Below are positions 45,318 through 54,250 of a stretch of 64,000 nucleotides of DNA, piece by piece. This stretch comes from Promethearchaeota archaeon. Lineage in GTDB: Archaea; Asgardarchaeota; Lokiarchaeia; Sigyniarchaeales; SOKP01. The notes below the pieces were generated by a model, which saw only the letters and a program-made list of their open reading frames with translations, searched no databases and was not told the origin of the DNA. The stretch covers positions 62,001-126,000 of the forward strand of contig JAUVXW010000001.1 of NCBI GenBank assembly GCA_030603385.1. The letters are read 5' to 3'. Within the stretch, counting starts at the first letter, position 1. Each line of letters opens with the position of its first letter. A program made the position numbers and the translations under genes.

Positions 45318-45935
45318 TTAAAATTTTTGTCCACATTTTTTGCAGACATTAATCTTTGAATACATAGGAGAATGACCAATATAACCTAAAACCTTAGATT
45401 TGTCTTCTTCAGTTTTTATGTCTTTCCCTACCGCACCACAGCTTGGGCAAATTAATCGATCATCACTCTTAAATTCTGTTGGTGCAGCTGGTTTTAATTC
45501 AGTCAATTCTGCTTCAACTTTATTTAAGCTAGCTTTTTGTTCTTCAATTACTTTTTCTTTTTCAGAAAGTGATTTTGTAATTTCATCTATTTTAGAGTCT
45601 TTTTCAGAGATAGAATTATTTAATTCTTCTGTTTTTTTAGACAAACCTTCAACCTGCGATTTTAGATCTCCCACTTCCGTACTGAAGTTGTCGTTTGAAG
45701 CTGTTAATTCTTTAACTTGACTATCTAACTCTGATATTTTACTCTTCCCTTGTTCCAGCTCAGAATTTAAATCAGTAATTTTTTCTTCTAAATTTTTAAT
45801 TCTTTCATCTTCTTTTGTTATAGTTGCTTTAAGGTCAAAAATTTCAGATTCATATTCATTGATTTTATTTTGTAATCCTTTTACAATTTTATCATCTAAA
45901 CTTTCTGTGAGATCTTTCATTTCATCTTGAGAAAT
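45318..45935 (-). CDS. coiled-coil protein with C-terminal zinc ribbon
   Basis: About 200 residues. From residue ~12 to ~145 it is a continuous heptad-patterned coiled coil (for example ITDLNSELEQGKSKISELDS). The last 45 residues hold CPSCGAVGKDIK and CKKCGQKF, a treble-clef/ribbon zinc site. The usual start would be ATG at 45920. However, the ribosome site GAGGTG (45944-45949) lies 8 nt before an in-frame ATT at 45935 and 23 nt before the ATG, so an ATT start is considered. It may be a structural or tethering protein; its partner is unknown. Confidence 0.72.
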   Translation of the reverse strand: MSQDEMKDLTESLDDKIVKGLQNKINEYESEIFDLKATITKEDERIKNLEEKITDLNSELEQGKSKISELDSQVKELTASNDNFSTEVGDLKSQVEGLSKKTEELNNSISEKDSKIDEITKSLSEKEKVIEEQKASLNKVEAELTELKPAAPTEFKSDDRLICPSCGAVGKDIKTEEDKSKVLGYIGHSPMYSKINVCKKCGQKF

Positions 45936-46193
45936 AAAAATAACACCTCTTTTTTTGTGTCTTTTTTATGAACCGTTAATTATACTATAGTAAATAAGCG
46001 ATATGTGCCAAAACGAATTTTAGCAATAATAAATAAATTCTTACAAAATCTTTATAATAAAATTAGTATTTAAGCTTTATTTTTACGATATTTTGTGTTT
46101 AGAAAAAGAAATTTTGCTTTGAAATTTCTGTAGTAATACCTACCACGGATTAATCTTAGATAATTTCCATTAAATTTTAAGAAAAATGATTCA

Positions 46194-47693
46194 TTATTCT
46201 ATAGAGATAATAGTATTTCTTTCAATATTAGAATCATATTGAACCATACATGTTTTTCCAACTATTTCTTGAGTCTCTAAAGCAAGAAGCAACTCTGGTT
46301 TAGTAACGAATGCAATACTACGACTCCCATTTTCAAGAGTACCTATTATAACTCCTCTGTTAGGTTGCCCTGATCGCTTATAAATAATAGAATATCCATC
46401 AACAATGAGTTTACCATTCGCTTTTTCAATTGGTTCCGGTAGTATTTTTTTTAAAATTGAATCTTGTATTTTAGAGTCATCCCGAACACCCCATTGTATC
46501 ATAGGTGGTTTTGTTCCATAGATCCCAATTGATTGTTTAGTGTTATATCCACCATTTGCTATAACCATCACTTTTAATGAAGGGTTGGCACGAATTGATT
46601 CAACAGTGTTGATAATTGCATGTAAAGAATAATTGCTTAAAGGAGTCCCAAAAAATGGAAGACCTCCTGTGAGTGTCAGATCACGCGGATCATCGTCTTT
46701 AATTCCAAGCTCATTCATAAAGATCTCTACAATTGAAGGAAAACAGCTATATAAGTCAAATTTATCAATATCACTTAACTTTAAACCCGCTTGTTCCAAA
46801 GCAAGGCGAGTTCCTTCTCTTGTTGCTGGAGAATCATCAAGTCGCGGACGTCGATAAATCTCATCAATATTTTTGAATGTTGCTCCTCCCATTATATATA
46901 TCCATTGTTTTCTATCAATATTAAGAAATTCAGCAATTTCTTCACTTGTAATTAAAACTGTTCCAGCTTGATCTACGAAATTGTTCGCGCACATACGCTT
47001 AGTGTAAGGGTGTACAATAAGACGATTCTCAGGTGAGGGTGTAATAATTTCTTCAGCGGTAAATTGCTTTTGAGTCCAGCTATAAGGATTTTTTGATGCA
47101 ATCTTAGAAAAATGTTCAAAGAGTTTTCCTATATATTTTTGGTGTTCCTCAATAGTTCGTCCAGATGATGCTCTTAATGCTGTTTCGAAAATTGCATAGG
47201 CAGTAGTTGCAAAATATAATTGGTAATTTATAACATCTTGAGCGATTGCCCATCTCTCCCCATTTATGTATTTTGGATCTTCTTTTTTCGGCCAATACTC
47301 AGGACGTTTCCCCTTAAATGTCTTTCGTATAGAATAGGCAGCCTCTCCGCCTGTAACGAGAATGCAACGGTGCTCTCCAGTGGCAATTGCTTTAGCGGCA
47401 CGATTAATTAACATTTGAGGACTTTGTCCTCCATCGGGCAAATAAATTTTCTCTTTAGGTGTGATATTGAGCCTTTTCCCAAGTTCCCCAGGTGCATCTT
47501 CATATAACCATGAACTGATATTCACCATATAAATTGCATCTATATAATCAACGATATTGTTAGCTTGTGTATCTTCTATTGCCTTTTGCCCCGTCTTTAC
47601 CATTAAACTAAGTGAGTCAAGAGGCTGGGGTGTGTCTCTACGTTGTGTAAACTGTGCGGCACCAATTATAACTGGATTGTTTTTTTTACTCAT
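46194..47693 (-). CDS. thiolase-fold acetyl-CoA acetyltransferase-like protein
   Basis: A 499-residue thiolase-superfamily protein of the long subgroup with a C-terminal strand-rich extension. ANNFVDQAGTVLITS, DKFDLYSCFPSIVEIFMNEL and LTLTGGLPFFGTPLSNYSLH match this subgroup. The nucleophile position that is Cys in thiolases reads Gly-Gln in LPDGGQSPQMLI, so normal thiolytic chemistry is doubtful. No DUF35 gene is adjacent, and the C-terminal extension (from ~400) may replace it. It is probably an acyl-CoA lyase or regulator. Confidence 0.8.
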   Translation of the reverse strand: MSKKNNPVIIGAAQFTQRRDTPQPLDSLSLMVKTGQKAIEDTQANNIVDYIDAIYMVNISSWLYEDAPGELGKRLNITPKEKIYLPDGGQSPQMLINRAAKAIATGEHRCILVTGGEAAYSIRKTFKGKRPEYWPKKEDPKYINGERWAIAQDVINYQLYFATTAYAIFETALRASSGRTIEEHQKYIGKLFEHFSKIASKNPYSWTQKQFTAEEIITPSPENRLIVHPYTKRMCANNFVDQAGTVLITSEEIAEFLNIDRKQWIYIMGGATFKNIDEIYRRPRLDDSPATREGTRLALEQAGLKLSDIDKFDLYSCFPSIVEIFMNELGIKDDDPRDLTLTGGLPFFGTPLSNYSLHAIINTVESIRANPSLKVMVIANGGYNTKQSIGIYGTKPPMIQWGVRDDSKIQDSILKKILPEPIEKANGKLIVDGYSIIYKRSGQPNRGVIIGTLENGSRSIAFVTKPELLLALETQEIVGKTCMVQYDSNIERNTIISIE

Positions 47694-47906
47694 AATTTAA
47701 ACTATTATATCTAATGTTTTGTTAAATTTCCAATTCATTTAAAAATTAATTAATTTTAATTATGCTTCAATATGAAATTAAAATCATACTTTATTTTAAA
47801 CTGCATTAAACAAATAAATTTAAGTTATTTCACGAGAACAATTACCATCGTTTTAAAAGCAAATTAAAATTCTTTTGCTGCTTCTTATAGATGAAAAAAA
47901 GAAGAA

Positions 47907-48191
47907 TTAACTAGGGTAATCATTTTTGGAACCCATTAGAGTGGTTGTTTCTTCGATCCATTGAGATAAATCCTTATCAACTCTACAGAAGGTAACAATT
48001 TTATCTAAATCCTTTAGTTTGCTAAATGAGCATTCTACAATTACATCCCATCCTCCATAAATGGGAGTAGCATACGTTACTTTCCAATCTCCTTCTGATT
48101 CTGTTGATTTTAAACCATTTAGTTTATCAACAACTTTCCATTCAGAACCAATTACCTTTAATCGAATTAATATATACCTCGATAATATCAT
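47907..48191 (-). CDS. Lrp/AsnC-type ligand-binding (RAM) domain protein
   Basis: A 94-residue standalone domain with the ferredoxin-like RAM order: YILIRLKVIGSEWKVVDKLN, VTYATPIYGGWDVIVECSFS, LKDLDKIVTFCRVDKDLSQW and a final TTTLMGSK. In Lrp/AsnC proteins this domain binds amino acids. Without an HTH it may act as a stand-alone sensor or effector. An amino-acid transporter operon starts 330 nt away in the divergent direction. Confidence 0.7.
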   Translation of the reverse strand: MILSRYILIRLKVIGSEWKVVDKLNGLKSTESEGDWKVTYATPIYGGWDVIVECSFSKLKDLDKIVTFCRVDKDLSQWIEETTTLMGSKNDYPS

Positions 48192-48521
48192 TTTAAATAC
48201 CTCATTCTAATTTTTAACAAATTTATTGTTATCTTTTTAATAATTCCTTTTCTTATTTGGAATAAATACAGTTAAATTACTATTTCTTGTAGCATCTTTT
48301 TCTGTTCTAATAATTTCATTACACCTTCTCAAGAGTTTTGTTCTAAGTTTTGTCAGTAAGTTAAAAGAATTTTAAGATTAAAGATAATCCACAATTTACA
48401 CATTTAGAACGAAACTTTTATATATGAACTATGAAATATATCATAAGTATAATTTATCCAAAAATTACAAATTAGAAAATTTATAAAATAAATTAAAACA
48501 AGAAAATGAGGTAAATTTATT
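48192..48521. other. divergent promoter region before the amino-acid ABC transporter
   Basis: Contains no ORF. It carries a well-formed archaeal promoter (annotated separately) in its right half. The rest is AT-rich, and nothing else is recognised. Confidence 0.5.
48411..48424 (+). promoter_or_regulatory. BRE/TATA promoter of the ABC transporter operon
   Basis: GAAAC followed by TTTATATA (48417-48424) fits an archaeal BRE plus TATA box. Transcription would begin about 25 bp downstream, near 48447, leaving a leader of about 75 nt before the ATG at 48522. Confidence 0.55.
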
Positions 48522-49328
48522 ATGAAAAGAGAAATGGCAGTAGTTGGGATGATAGCTTGCTTAGCGGGAGGATTCTTGGCTGGATGGTTTATCCCTCCAC
48601 TTTTTGCCCCCCCAAGCGGTGAATTAATTAGTAAGATCAAATCCCGAGGGGAATTGCGTGTTGGAACTAGTACTGATTATCCACCCTTCGAATTTGATAA
48701 CATAACTTCGGGTGAGATTGAAGGCTTTGACGTCGATGTAAGCCGTTTGATTGCTGATGAAATTGGTGTTGATCTTGAAATGGTCAACATGGATTTTGAC
48801 GCTCTGATTGGTGCTTGTGCTGCAGGCACAATTGACATGATTGCGGCAGCAATGACGTACGATCCTACATCGGACATTGGACAAGAACGCGCACAGCAAC
48901 TTGCACCCTCTATACCCTATGTCACTGTTGCCCAAGTTGTCATCGTAACGGGAGATTCAGCACTCACAATTAATAATTTAACAGATCTTCTTGGATATGA
49001 TGTTGGCTGTCAATCGGGCACCGTAATGGAGGCTGAGTTGGATGATATACCCGGTATGACTTATACATCATTTGCTAGTGCTCTCGTGCTTATTCAAGAT
49101 TTAGTCAGTGGTATAGGTATCGACGCAGCATACATAGACGAGCCGGTTTTTACCACCTGGAATCAAACATACGACCTTAAAGTCATCTTAACTACGGGAA
49201 CTGATCCTCTATCGCTGTGGTGCAGACACGAGGACCCAGATCTGCTATATGTGATCAACACAGTCATCCTTACTGGGTATGAACCAAGTGGAACGATGTA
49301 TGATCTATTAGATAAGTGGTTTGGGTGA
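48522..49328 (+). CDS. amino-acid ABC transporter substrate-binding protein
   Basis: A 268-residue SBP_bac_3 protein. A hydrophobic N-terminus (MAVVGMIACLAGGFLAGWF) anchors or exports it. Then LRVGTSTDYPPFEFDN, IEGFDVDVSRLIADEIGV and DFDALIGACAAGTIDMIAAA are the classic family signatures. It binds polar amino acids or opines outside the cell and delivers them to the permeases encoded by the next genes. The stop overlaps the start of the next gene. Base composition is richer in G and C than its neighbours. Confidence 0.92.
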   Translation: MKREMAVVGMIACLAGGFLAGWFIPPLFAPPSGELISKIKSRGELRVGTSTDYPPFEFDNITSGEIEGFDVDVSRLIADEIGVDLEMVNMDFDALIGACAAGTIDMIAAAMTYDPTSDIGQERAQQLAPSIPYVTVAQVVIVTGDSALTINNLTDLLGYDVGCQSGTVMEAELDDIPGMTYTSFASALVLIQDLVSGIGIDAAYIDEPVFTTWNQTYDLKVILTTGTDPLSLWCRHEDPDLLYVINTVILTGYEPSGTMYDLLDKWFG

Positions 49329-50011
49329 CTGATCTTCCAACCCTCCCAGAAATTATTTTTTATATTCTGAGGAGAGGTCTGTACCATACATTGCTTTTAA
49401 CTGTTCTAGGTTTATTGATTGGGTTTATATTGGGTATATCGCTAGCGCTTATGCGTGTATATGGGGCTAAAGAACTCGCTTGGTTTTCAAGTGGTTATGA
49501 GAAGTTGTTTCGCGGCATCCCACTTATAGTTCTGATCTACGTCTTCGCTTTCGGATTGCCAGACATTTTTTGGTACATTGACCCACTTGAATTAAGGCTT
49601 GGCAGCGTAGTTTTAGCGCTTTCTCTTCGTAGTGCTGCCTACCAGTCTCAGATTTTTCGTGGAGCTATTTTATCAGTGACTCCAGGGCAAACGGAAGCTG
49701 CTCGTGCGCTAGGTATGGGGGGGTCCCAAGCTTTCCGACACATTGTAATGCCACAAGCCTTACGGCTAGCAGTACCTAGCTGGTCCAATGAATATGCGGT
49801 GGTCATTAAAGATTCATCTTTCGCTTCCGCGATTGGAATTATCGAGATGACTCAGTCGGCTTATTTTGTGTCTATAAATTTTCAAGAAATCTGGGCTTTA
49901 TCGTATTTAATTCTTGCAATTCTATATTTTTTATTTACATATCCCATAACAAGGATATTCGGTGAACGACAATCCAAGAAACTGAAGAAGTTTGGGATGG
50001 GAGGTGGCTAG
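49325..50011 (+). CDS. polar amino-acid ABC transporter permease (first)
   Basis: About 228 residues with five membrane helices. [20 protein letters not shown] and the EAA loop [20 protein letters not shown] are typical of HisM/GlnP permeases. Start GTG 49325 overlaps the preceding TGA (GTGA), indicating coupled translation; the longer GTG at 49316 is less likely. It pairs with the second permease to form the membrane channel. Confidence 0.92.
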   Translation: MTDLPTLPEIIFYILRRGLYHTLLLTVLGLLIGFILGISLALMRVYGAKELAWFSSGYEKLFRGIPLIVLIYVFAFGLPDIFWYIDPLELRLGSVVLALSLRSAAYQSQIFRGAILSVTPGQTEAARALGMGGSQAFRHIVMPQALRLAVPSWSNEYAVVIKDSSFASAIGIIEMTQSAYFVSINFQEIWALSYLILAILYFLFTYPITRIFGERQSKKLKKFGMGGG

Positions 50012-50013
50012 AG

Positions 50014-50781
50014 ATGGATAAACCTATTTTACGCGTAGTTGATATTTGGAAGTCATACGAAGATTTGCAAGTCCTCAAAGGAGTTTCATTCGAGCTGGGG
50101 GAAGGAGAGGTCAAGGTTGTCTTTGGACCAAGTGGTTCTGGTAAAAGCACGTTGCTTCGTTGCATCAATATGTTGAGCCCACCAGACAAGGGGGAGGTAT
50201 ACATCCGCGGACAGAATATTAATGCCCCTGAAGTCAATATTAATGCGATGCGGGCTAGAATCGGCATGGTATTCCAACATTTTAACCTATTTACCCATCT
50301 TAAAGCGATAGATAATGTTAGTATTGGCCTTCGCCGGGTGAAAGGTTTTTCAAAGGAAGAAGCTCGAGCGAAGGCACTTGAGGTGTTACAATCGGTTAGA
50401 ATGGAGAAATGGACTGATCATTATCCTGCTGAACTATCTGGTGGTCAACAACAACGTGTGGGCATAGCTCGCGCTTTAGCTATGGACCCGGATGTAATTT
50501 TGTTTGACGAACCTACCTCTGCTCTAGATCCTGAATTGATCGGTGAAGTACTCCAAGTGATGTTGGATATTGCTAAAGCAGGCACTACAATGATAGTTGT
50601 AACCCACGAAATGGGATTCGCTAGAGCTGTCGCATCAGAAATGATTTTTCTTGGTGATGGAGTCATCATGGAAAGCGGAACACCCGAACACTTCTTCGTC
50701 TCGCCTAAATCCGAACGAGTGAAGAATTTCCTCCGCCAGCTTGATATTTTATACGGAGGCCACGAAAAACTTTTAAAATAA
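50014..50781 (+). CDS. polar amino-acid ABC transporter ATP-binding protein
   Basis: A 255-residue ATPase. Walker A is [12 protein letters not shown] (~37), the Q-loop is [10 protein letters not shown], the signature is [15 protein letters not shown] (~150), Walker B is [14 protein letters not shown] and the switch His is in [10 protein letters not shown]. It matches the GlnQ/HisP type. It begins 3 nt after the permease gene. It powers import of the amino acid. Confidence 0.95.
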   Translation: MDKPILRVVDIWKSYEDLQVLKGVSFELGEGEVKVVFGPSGSGKSTLLRCINMLSPPDKGEVYIRGQNINAPEVNINAMRARIGMVFQHFNLFTHLKAIDNVSIGLRRVKGFSKEEARAKALEVLQSVRMEKWTDHYPAELSGGQQQRVGIARALAMDPDVILFDEPTSALDPELIGEVLQVMLDIAKAGTTMIVVTHEMGFARAVASEMIFLGDGVIMESGTPEHFFVSPKSERVKNFLRQLDILYGGHEKLLK

Positions 50782-50801
50782 TCAAACGAGGAGGAACACA
50801 A

Positions 50802-51551
50802 GTGATATTACAAGATAGACCTAATCCGATAGGGGAACTCCTTATTGTACTGGAATACTGGGATCATATCTTCTCAGGTTTTTTGCTGACAATGTGGTTG
50901 TATGGATGGGCGCTTTTGATGGGTTTTTTCCTTGGTTTAATCTTGGCTAATCTCCGCCAGTATGGAGGGTGGTTTCTTTCACGTATTGCCTCAGGGTATG
51001 TCGAGTTTATACGTGGTACACCTTTGCTTGCGCAATTATTTTTTATTTATTTTCTCCCCTCTAGTCTAAATATCCCCGTTGGGGATTGGAAGATAGAGAC
51101 TAGTTTCACAATCCTAAATAAGGACATTACGATCATCCTCCTGAATTACCGAACTCTAGCCGGTCTCATTGCGTTAGGGATTAACAGTGCGGCTTATCAA
51201 GCTGAATACTTCCGTGGAGCTATTATGTCTGTAGGGACAGAACAGTTAATGGCTGCCCAATCGCTGGGCATGTCCCGTATAGCTGGCATTCGGCATATCG
51301 TGTTACCTCAAGCTTTACGTCGTGTTATCCCTGCATGGTCCAACGAAGCAGCTTATCTTCCGAAGTATACCGTTGTTGTTTATTTCATTGGAGTTAAGGA
51401 TCTTTTTTCCCAAGCACATCATGTCGTTGCATTTACGTTTATATCGCTCACTACCTATATCCTTATCGCTATCATCTTTATAGTTACAATCACACTTATT
51501 TCAAAGGGGCTGGATATCCTTCACAAAAAAACAATGATTCCGGGTCTGTAG
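50802..51551 (+). CDS. polar amino-acid ABC transporter permease (second)
   Basis: A 249-residue permease paralogous to the first, with YVEFIRGTPLLAQLFFIYFL and the EAA loop QLMAAQSLGMSRIAGIRHIV. The start is GTG behind GAGGAGG. An extra extracytoplasmic stretch (~85-105) carries IPVGDWKIET. It closes the operon and forms a heteromeric channel with the other permease. Confidence 0.93.
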   Translation: MILQDRPNPIGELLIVLEYWDHIFSGFLLTMWLYGWALLMGFFLGLILANLRQYGGWFLSRIASGYVEFIRGTPLLAQLFFIYFLPSSLNIPVGDWKIETSFTILNKDITIILLNYRTLAGLIALGINSAAYQAEYFRGAIMSVGTEQLMAAQSLGMSRIAGIRHIVLPQALRRVIPAWSNEAAYLPKYTVVVYFIGVKDLFSQAHHVVAFTFISLTTYILIAIIFIVTITLISKGLDILHKKTMIPGL

Positions 51552-51654
51552 ATTGTTCAAGTATAAATAAAACTTTTAAATTTTTTTTTATTTTTTTATT
51601 TACTTCTGATAATTCACAATTTTAATCCTTTTATCTAACATAATTCTTTAAAAT

Positions 51655-52495
51655 ATGAAAACAAAAGTTTACGTTATAAAAAGAAAACCTAATGAAACAA
51701 CTCAAGACGTAGTTTTAAGAACTCTTAAATTGATCACCTTAAAGGATATTTTCTCTAACTCAGAAAAAAAAAATCTTGATAAATCCAAACTGGGTAACCT
51801 CCGACCATTTTAGTACTGGAAATGTGACTTTAACAGATACTTTAGAAGGAATTATTATTTATCTCATTCAAGAATCCAAAATAAACCCAGAAAAAATAAT
51901 AGTTGCTGATGGTGGGTCTTTTGGAACATCAGAAAGATTTTTTAAGTTAAATGAAGTTTTTCGGTTAGAAGAATATGGAATCAAAATTATGAATTTGAAT
52001 AATGATGAGATTGTAAATGAAATTGAAGTACCTAATCCATTGTCTCTAAAAAGTGTAAATATTGCAAAAACAGCCCTAGATGCGAGCTGTATTATATCTG
52101 TTCCCTCATTAAAGGCACATAATATGGCGAGAACAACTTTAAGTATGAAGAACATGATGGGAACAATTTATCCGAAAAGCATTATGCACTCTAATTTACA
52201 TAAAAAAATAGCAGATTTAGTGTCTGTGTTGCGTTCTAAAATGAAATTTCAAATAATCGATGGAATAATTGGTTCAAATGGATGGGAACTAGGAGGGCAA
52301 CCTATTCAAATGGATTTAATTGTTGCTGGAGAAGATCCTGTAGCTGTTGAACGAGTTGGTAGTGAAATTATTGGTTTTGGGTTAAATAAAGTAAAATACT
52401 TAAAATTTGGAATGGAAAAACAACTCGGTACGGCAAATTTAGAACACATTGAAATAATTGGAAAATCAATAAGCGAAGTATATCACAAATTTTAA
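51655..52495 (+). CDS. DUF362 protein, reading frame broken at an A10 tract
   Basis: The intact downstream part (51776-52495) reads INPNWVTSDHFSTGNVT, ADGGSFGTSERFF, SVPSLKAHNMARTTLSMKNM and GSNGWELGGQP, all typical of DUF362 (whose members often bind iron-sulfur clusters or metals). Upstream, an ATG at 51655 starts a frame (MKTKVYVIKRKPNETTQD) that runs through ten A (51764-51773) and then stops early. Removing one A joins the frames as SEKKILINPNWVT, which is the expected family start. The cause is either a sequencing/assembly slip or a real frameshift. TTG 51776 is probably not the real start. Confidence 0.8.
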
Positions 52496-52619
52496 ATTAA
52501 AAATTCTATTTTGGTCTTCTTTGAATTTTAAGTAAAAGTGTTAAATCTTTTTTCTTAAGATTATTTTATTAAACAAAACCTGATAAAATTTTTATATAGA
52601 TTTTTTAGGTGCAATAAAT

Positions 52620-53666
52620 TTGAGAATAGTTGATTTTCGTTCTGATACCGTTACTAAACCATCACCAGAAATGTGGGAGGCAGTTAAATCAATGGACAAT
52701 TCTAAACTCGGAGATGATGTTCTCGGAGAAGATCCTACTGTTAATGAACTAGAAAATAAAGCAGCAAAAATTACTGGAAAAGAAGCAGCTTTATTAGTAA
52801 CGTCGGGTACTCAAGGAAATCTTGTTTCACTTCTTTCGCAAACTAATCCTGGAAATGAAATCCTTTTAGAAGAACAAAGCCATATTTTTGGGCACGAAGT
52901 TGGAAGTGCTGCTCGTATTGGAGGCTTGATGATAAGTACATACCCTACAGAACGAGGAGTTCCATCGATTGAGCAACTTCAAGATTTAATTCGAGATAAA
53001 GAAGATATACATGAACCAGCAACAACTCTAATATCTGCAGAAGATACACATAATTTTCATGGTGGTGCGATAGTGAAGCCAGAAATCCTAAGAAGTTTGA
53101 AAGATTTTGCCCAAAGAAACGAATTAAAATTTCATTTAGATGGTGCAAGAATATTTAACGCCGCTGTAGGACTAAACATACCTGTAACAGAATTTACTAA
53201 ACAGGTAGATAGTGTAATGTTTTGTTTATCAAAGGGTTTGTCATGTCCTGTTGGATCTATAGTCGCGGGCACTAAAGAGTTTATTTCAAAAGCTCGGAAA
53301 TTTCGCAAAATGGTTGGAGGTGGTATGCGACAAGCAGGGATAATCGCCACTTTTGGGTTAGTAGCACTTGAACCTAAATGGATTAAAAGATTAGAAGAGG
53401 ATCATAAAACCGCTAAAATATTTGCTGAAGGATTGAAGGGATTTGATTTACCTATTAAAATCCATGACCCCGATACCAATATTGTTATTGTTGAATTTCT
53501 GAATAAAGTTAGAATTTTTAAAATAATTTCAGAGTTAGGAAAGGAAGGGGTCTTAGCGTTTAATATAAGTAAAGAAAAAATACGTTTTGTTACCCATTAT
53601 GGGATTCAAGAGGATGATATTCAATCTAGCATAGAAATAATAGGAAAAGTTTTACAAAATCTGTAG
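52620..53666 (+). CDS. threonine aldolase
   Basis: A 348-residue PLP enzyme. VDFRSDTVTKPSPEMWEAV, the TSGTQGNLVSLL phosphate loop, HLDGARIFNAAVGL (cofactor Asp) and FCLSKGLSCPVGS with the Schiff-base Lys define the GLY1/LtaE family. It splits L-threonine or allo-threonine into glycine and acetaldehyde, or runs in reverse. The start is TTG behind AGGTG. It stands alone and is convergent with the acyl-CoA cluster. Confidence 0.93.
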   Translation: MRIVDFRSDTVTKPSPEMWEAVKSMDNSKLGDDVLGEDPTVNELENKAAKITGKEAALLVTSGTQGNLVSLLSQTNPGNEILLEEQSHIFGHEVGSAARIGGLMISTYPTERGVPSIEQLQDLIRDKEDIHEPATTLISAEDTHNFHGGAIVKPEILRSLKDFAQRNELKFHLDGARIFNAAVGLNIPVTEFTKQVDSVMFCLSKGLSCPVGSIVAGTKEFISKARKFRKMVGGGMRQAGIIATFGLVALEPKWIKRLEEDHKTAKIFAEGLKGFDLPIKIHDPDTNIVIVEFLNKVRIFKIISELGKEGVLAFNISKEKIRFVTHYGIQEDDIQSSIEIIGKVLQNL

Positions 53667-53713
53667 AAAACTTAAATAGATTAAAAAAAAATAAGATTTA
53701 GTTTATGGTGAAG

Positions 53714-54244
53714 TTACTCTTTATGTAGATCTAAATCTCTTGCATTATCTTCTACTAAATCATAGTATTCAATATCAGCTAAACTTCCCTTAAGATCTTC
53801 ACTCCAGTGTACCTTTACAGGCATTCCAATATAAGTATCCTTATAATCAACTTCGGGATTCAATTCAACCATATATACTGTGTCTGCTCCATCCTGACGA
53901 ATCAACACCATTGGCTTCTCTTGAACTTTACCTGTACCTGGGTCTTTTAAATAAGCGATAGTAAAACTAGAGACCTCACCGGTTTCTCTTAAATCAACCC
54001 ATTGATTAGGTTTTATTAGACATTGTCCACATACTAGTCTTGGTGGAAAAAATACTCTATTACATCCTGGGCATTTTAACCCCACTAATTTTTTTTCTTT
54101 CAGCTTCTTTAAAAAGGGTTGCATGTGTGTAAGGTTAAATTTATATGTATAACTAGATAAATACCAGTTACCAGGCATTGTTCTTGTTTTCACATAATCC
54201 TTCTTAACATAATCTAAAGATTTCCTTTGCGTTCGTTTTGACAT
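53714..54244 (-). CDS. DUF35 zinc-ribbon/OB-fold partner of thiolase-fold protein
   Basis: A 176-residue protein: N-terminal helix, rubredoxin-like zinc ribbon LKCPGCNRVFFPPRLVCGQC (~64-83), then an OB fold (ETGEVSSFTIAYLKDPGTGK onward). DUF35 proteins bind thiolase-superfamily enzymes and can shuttle CoA intermediates between them. It lies 6 nt after the thiolase-fold gene at 54251-55498, with which it presumably forms a complex. Confidence 0.9.
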   Translation of the reverse strand: MSKRTQRKSLDYVKKDYVKTRTMPGNWYLSSYTYKFNLTHMQPFLKKLKEKKLVGLKCPGCNRVFFPPRLVCGQCLIKPNQWVDLRETGEVSSFTIAYLKDPGTGKVQEKPMVLIRQDGADTVYMVELNPEVDYKDTYIGMPVKVHWSEDLKGSLADIEYYDLVEDNARDLDLHKE

Positions 54245-54250
54245 TTTAAA

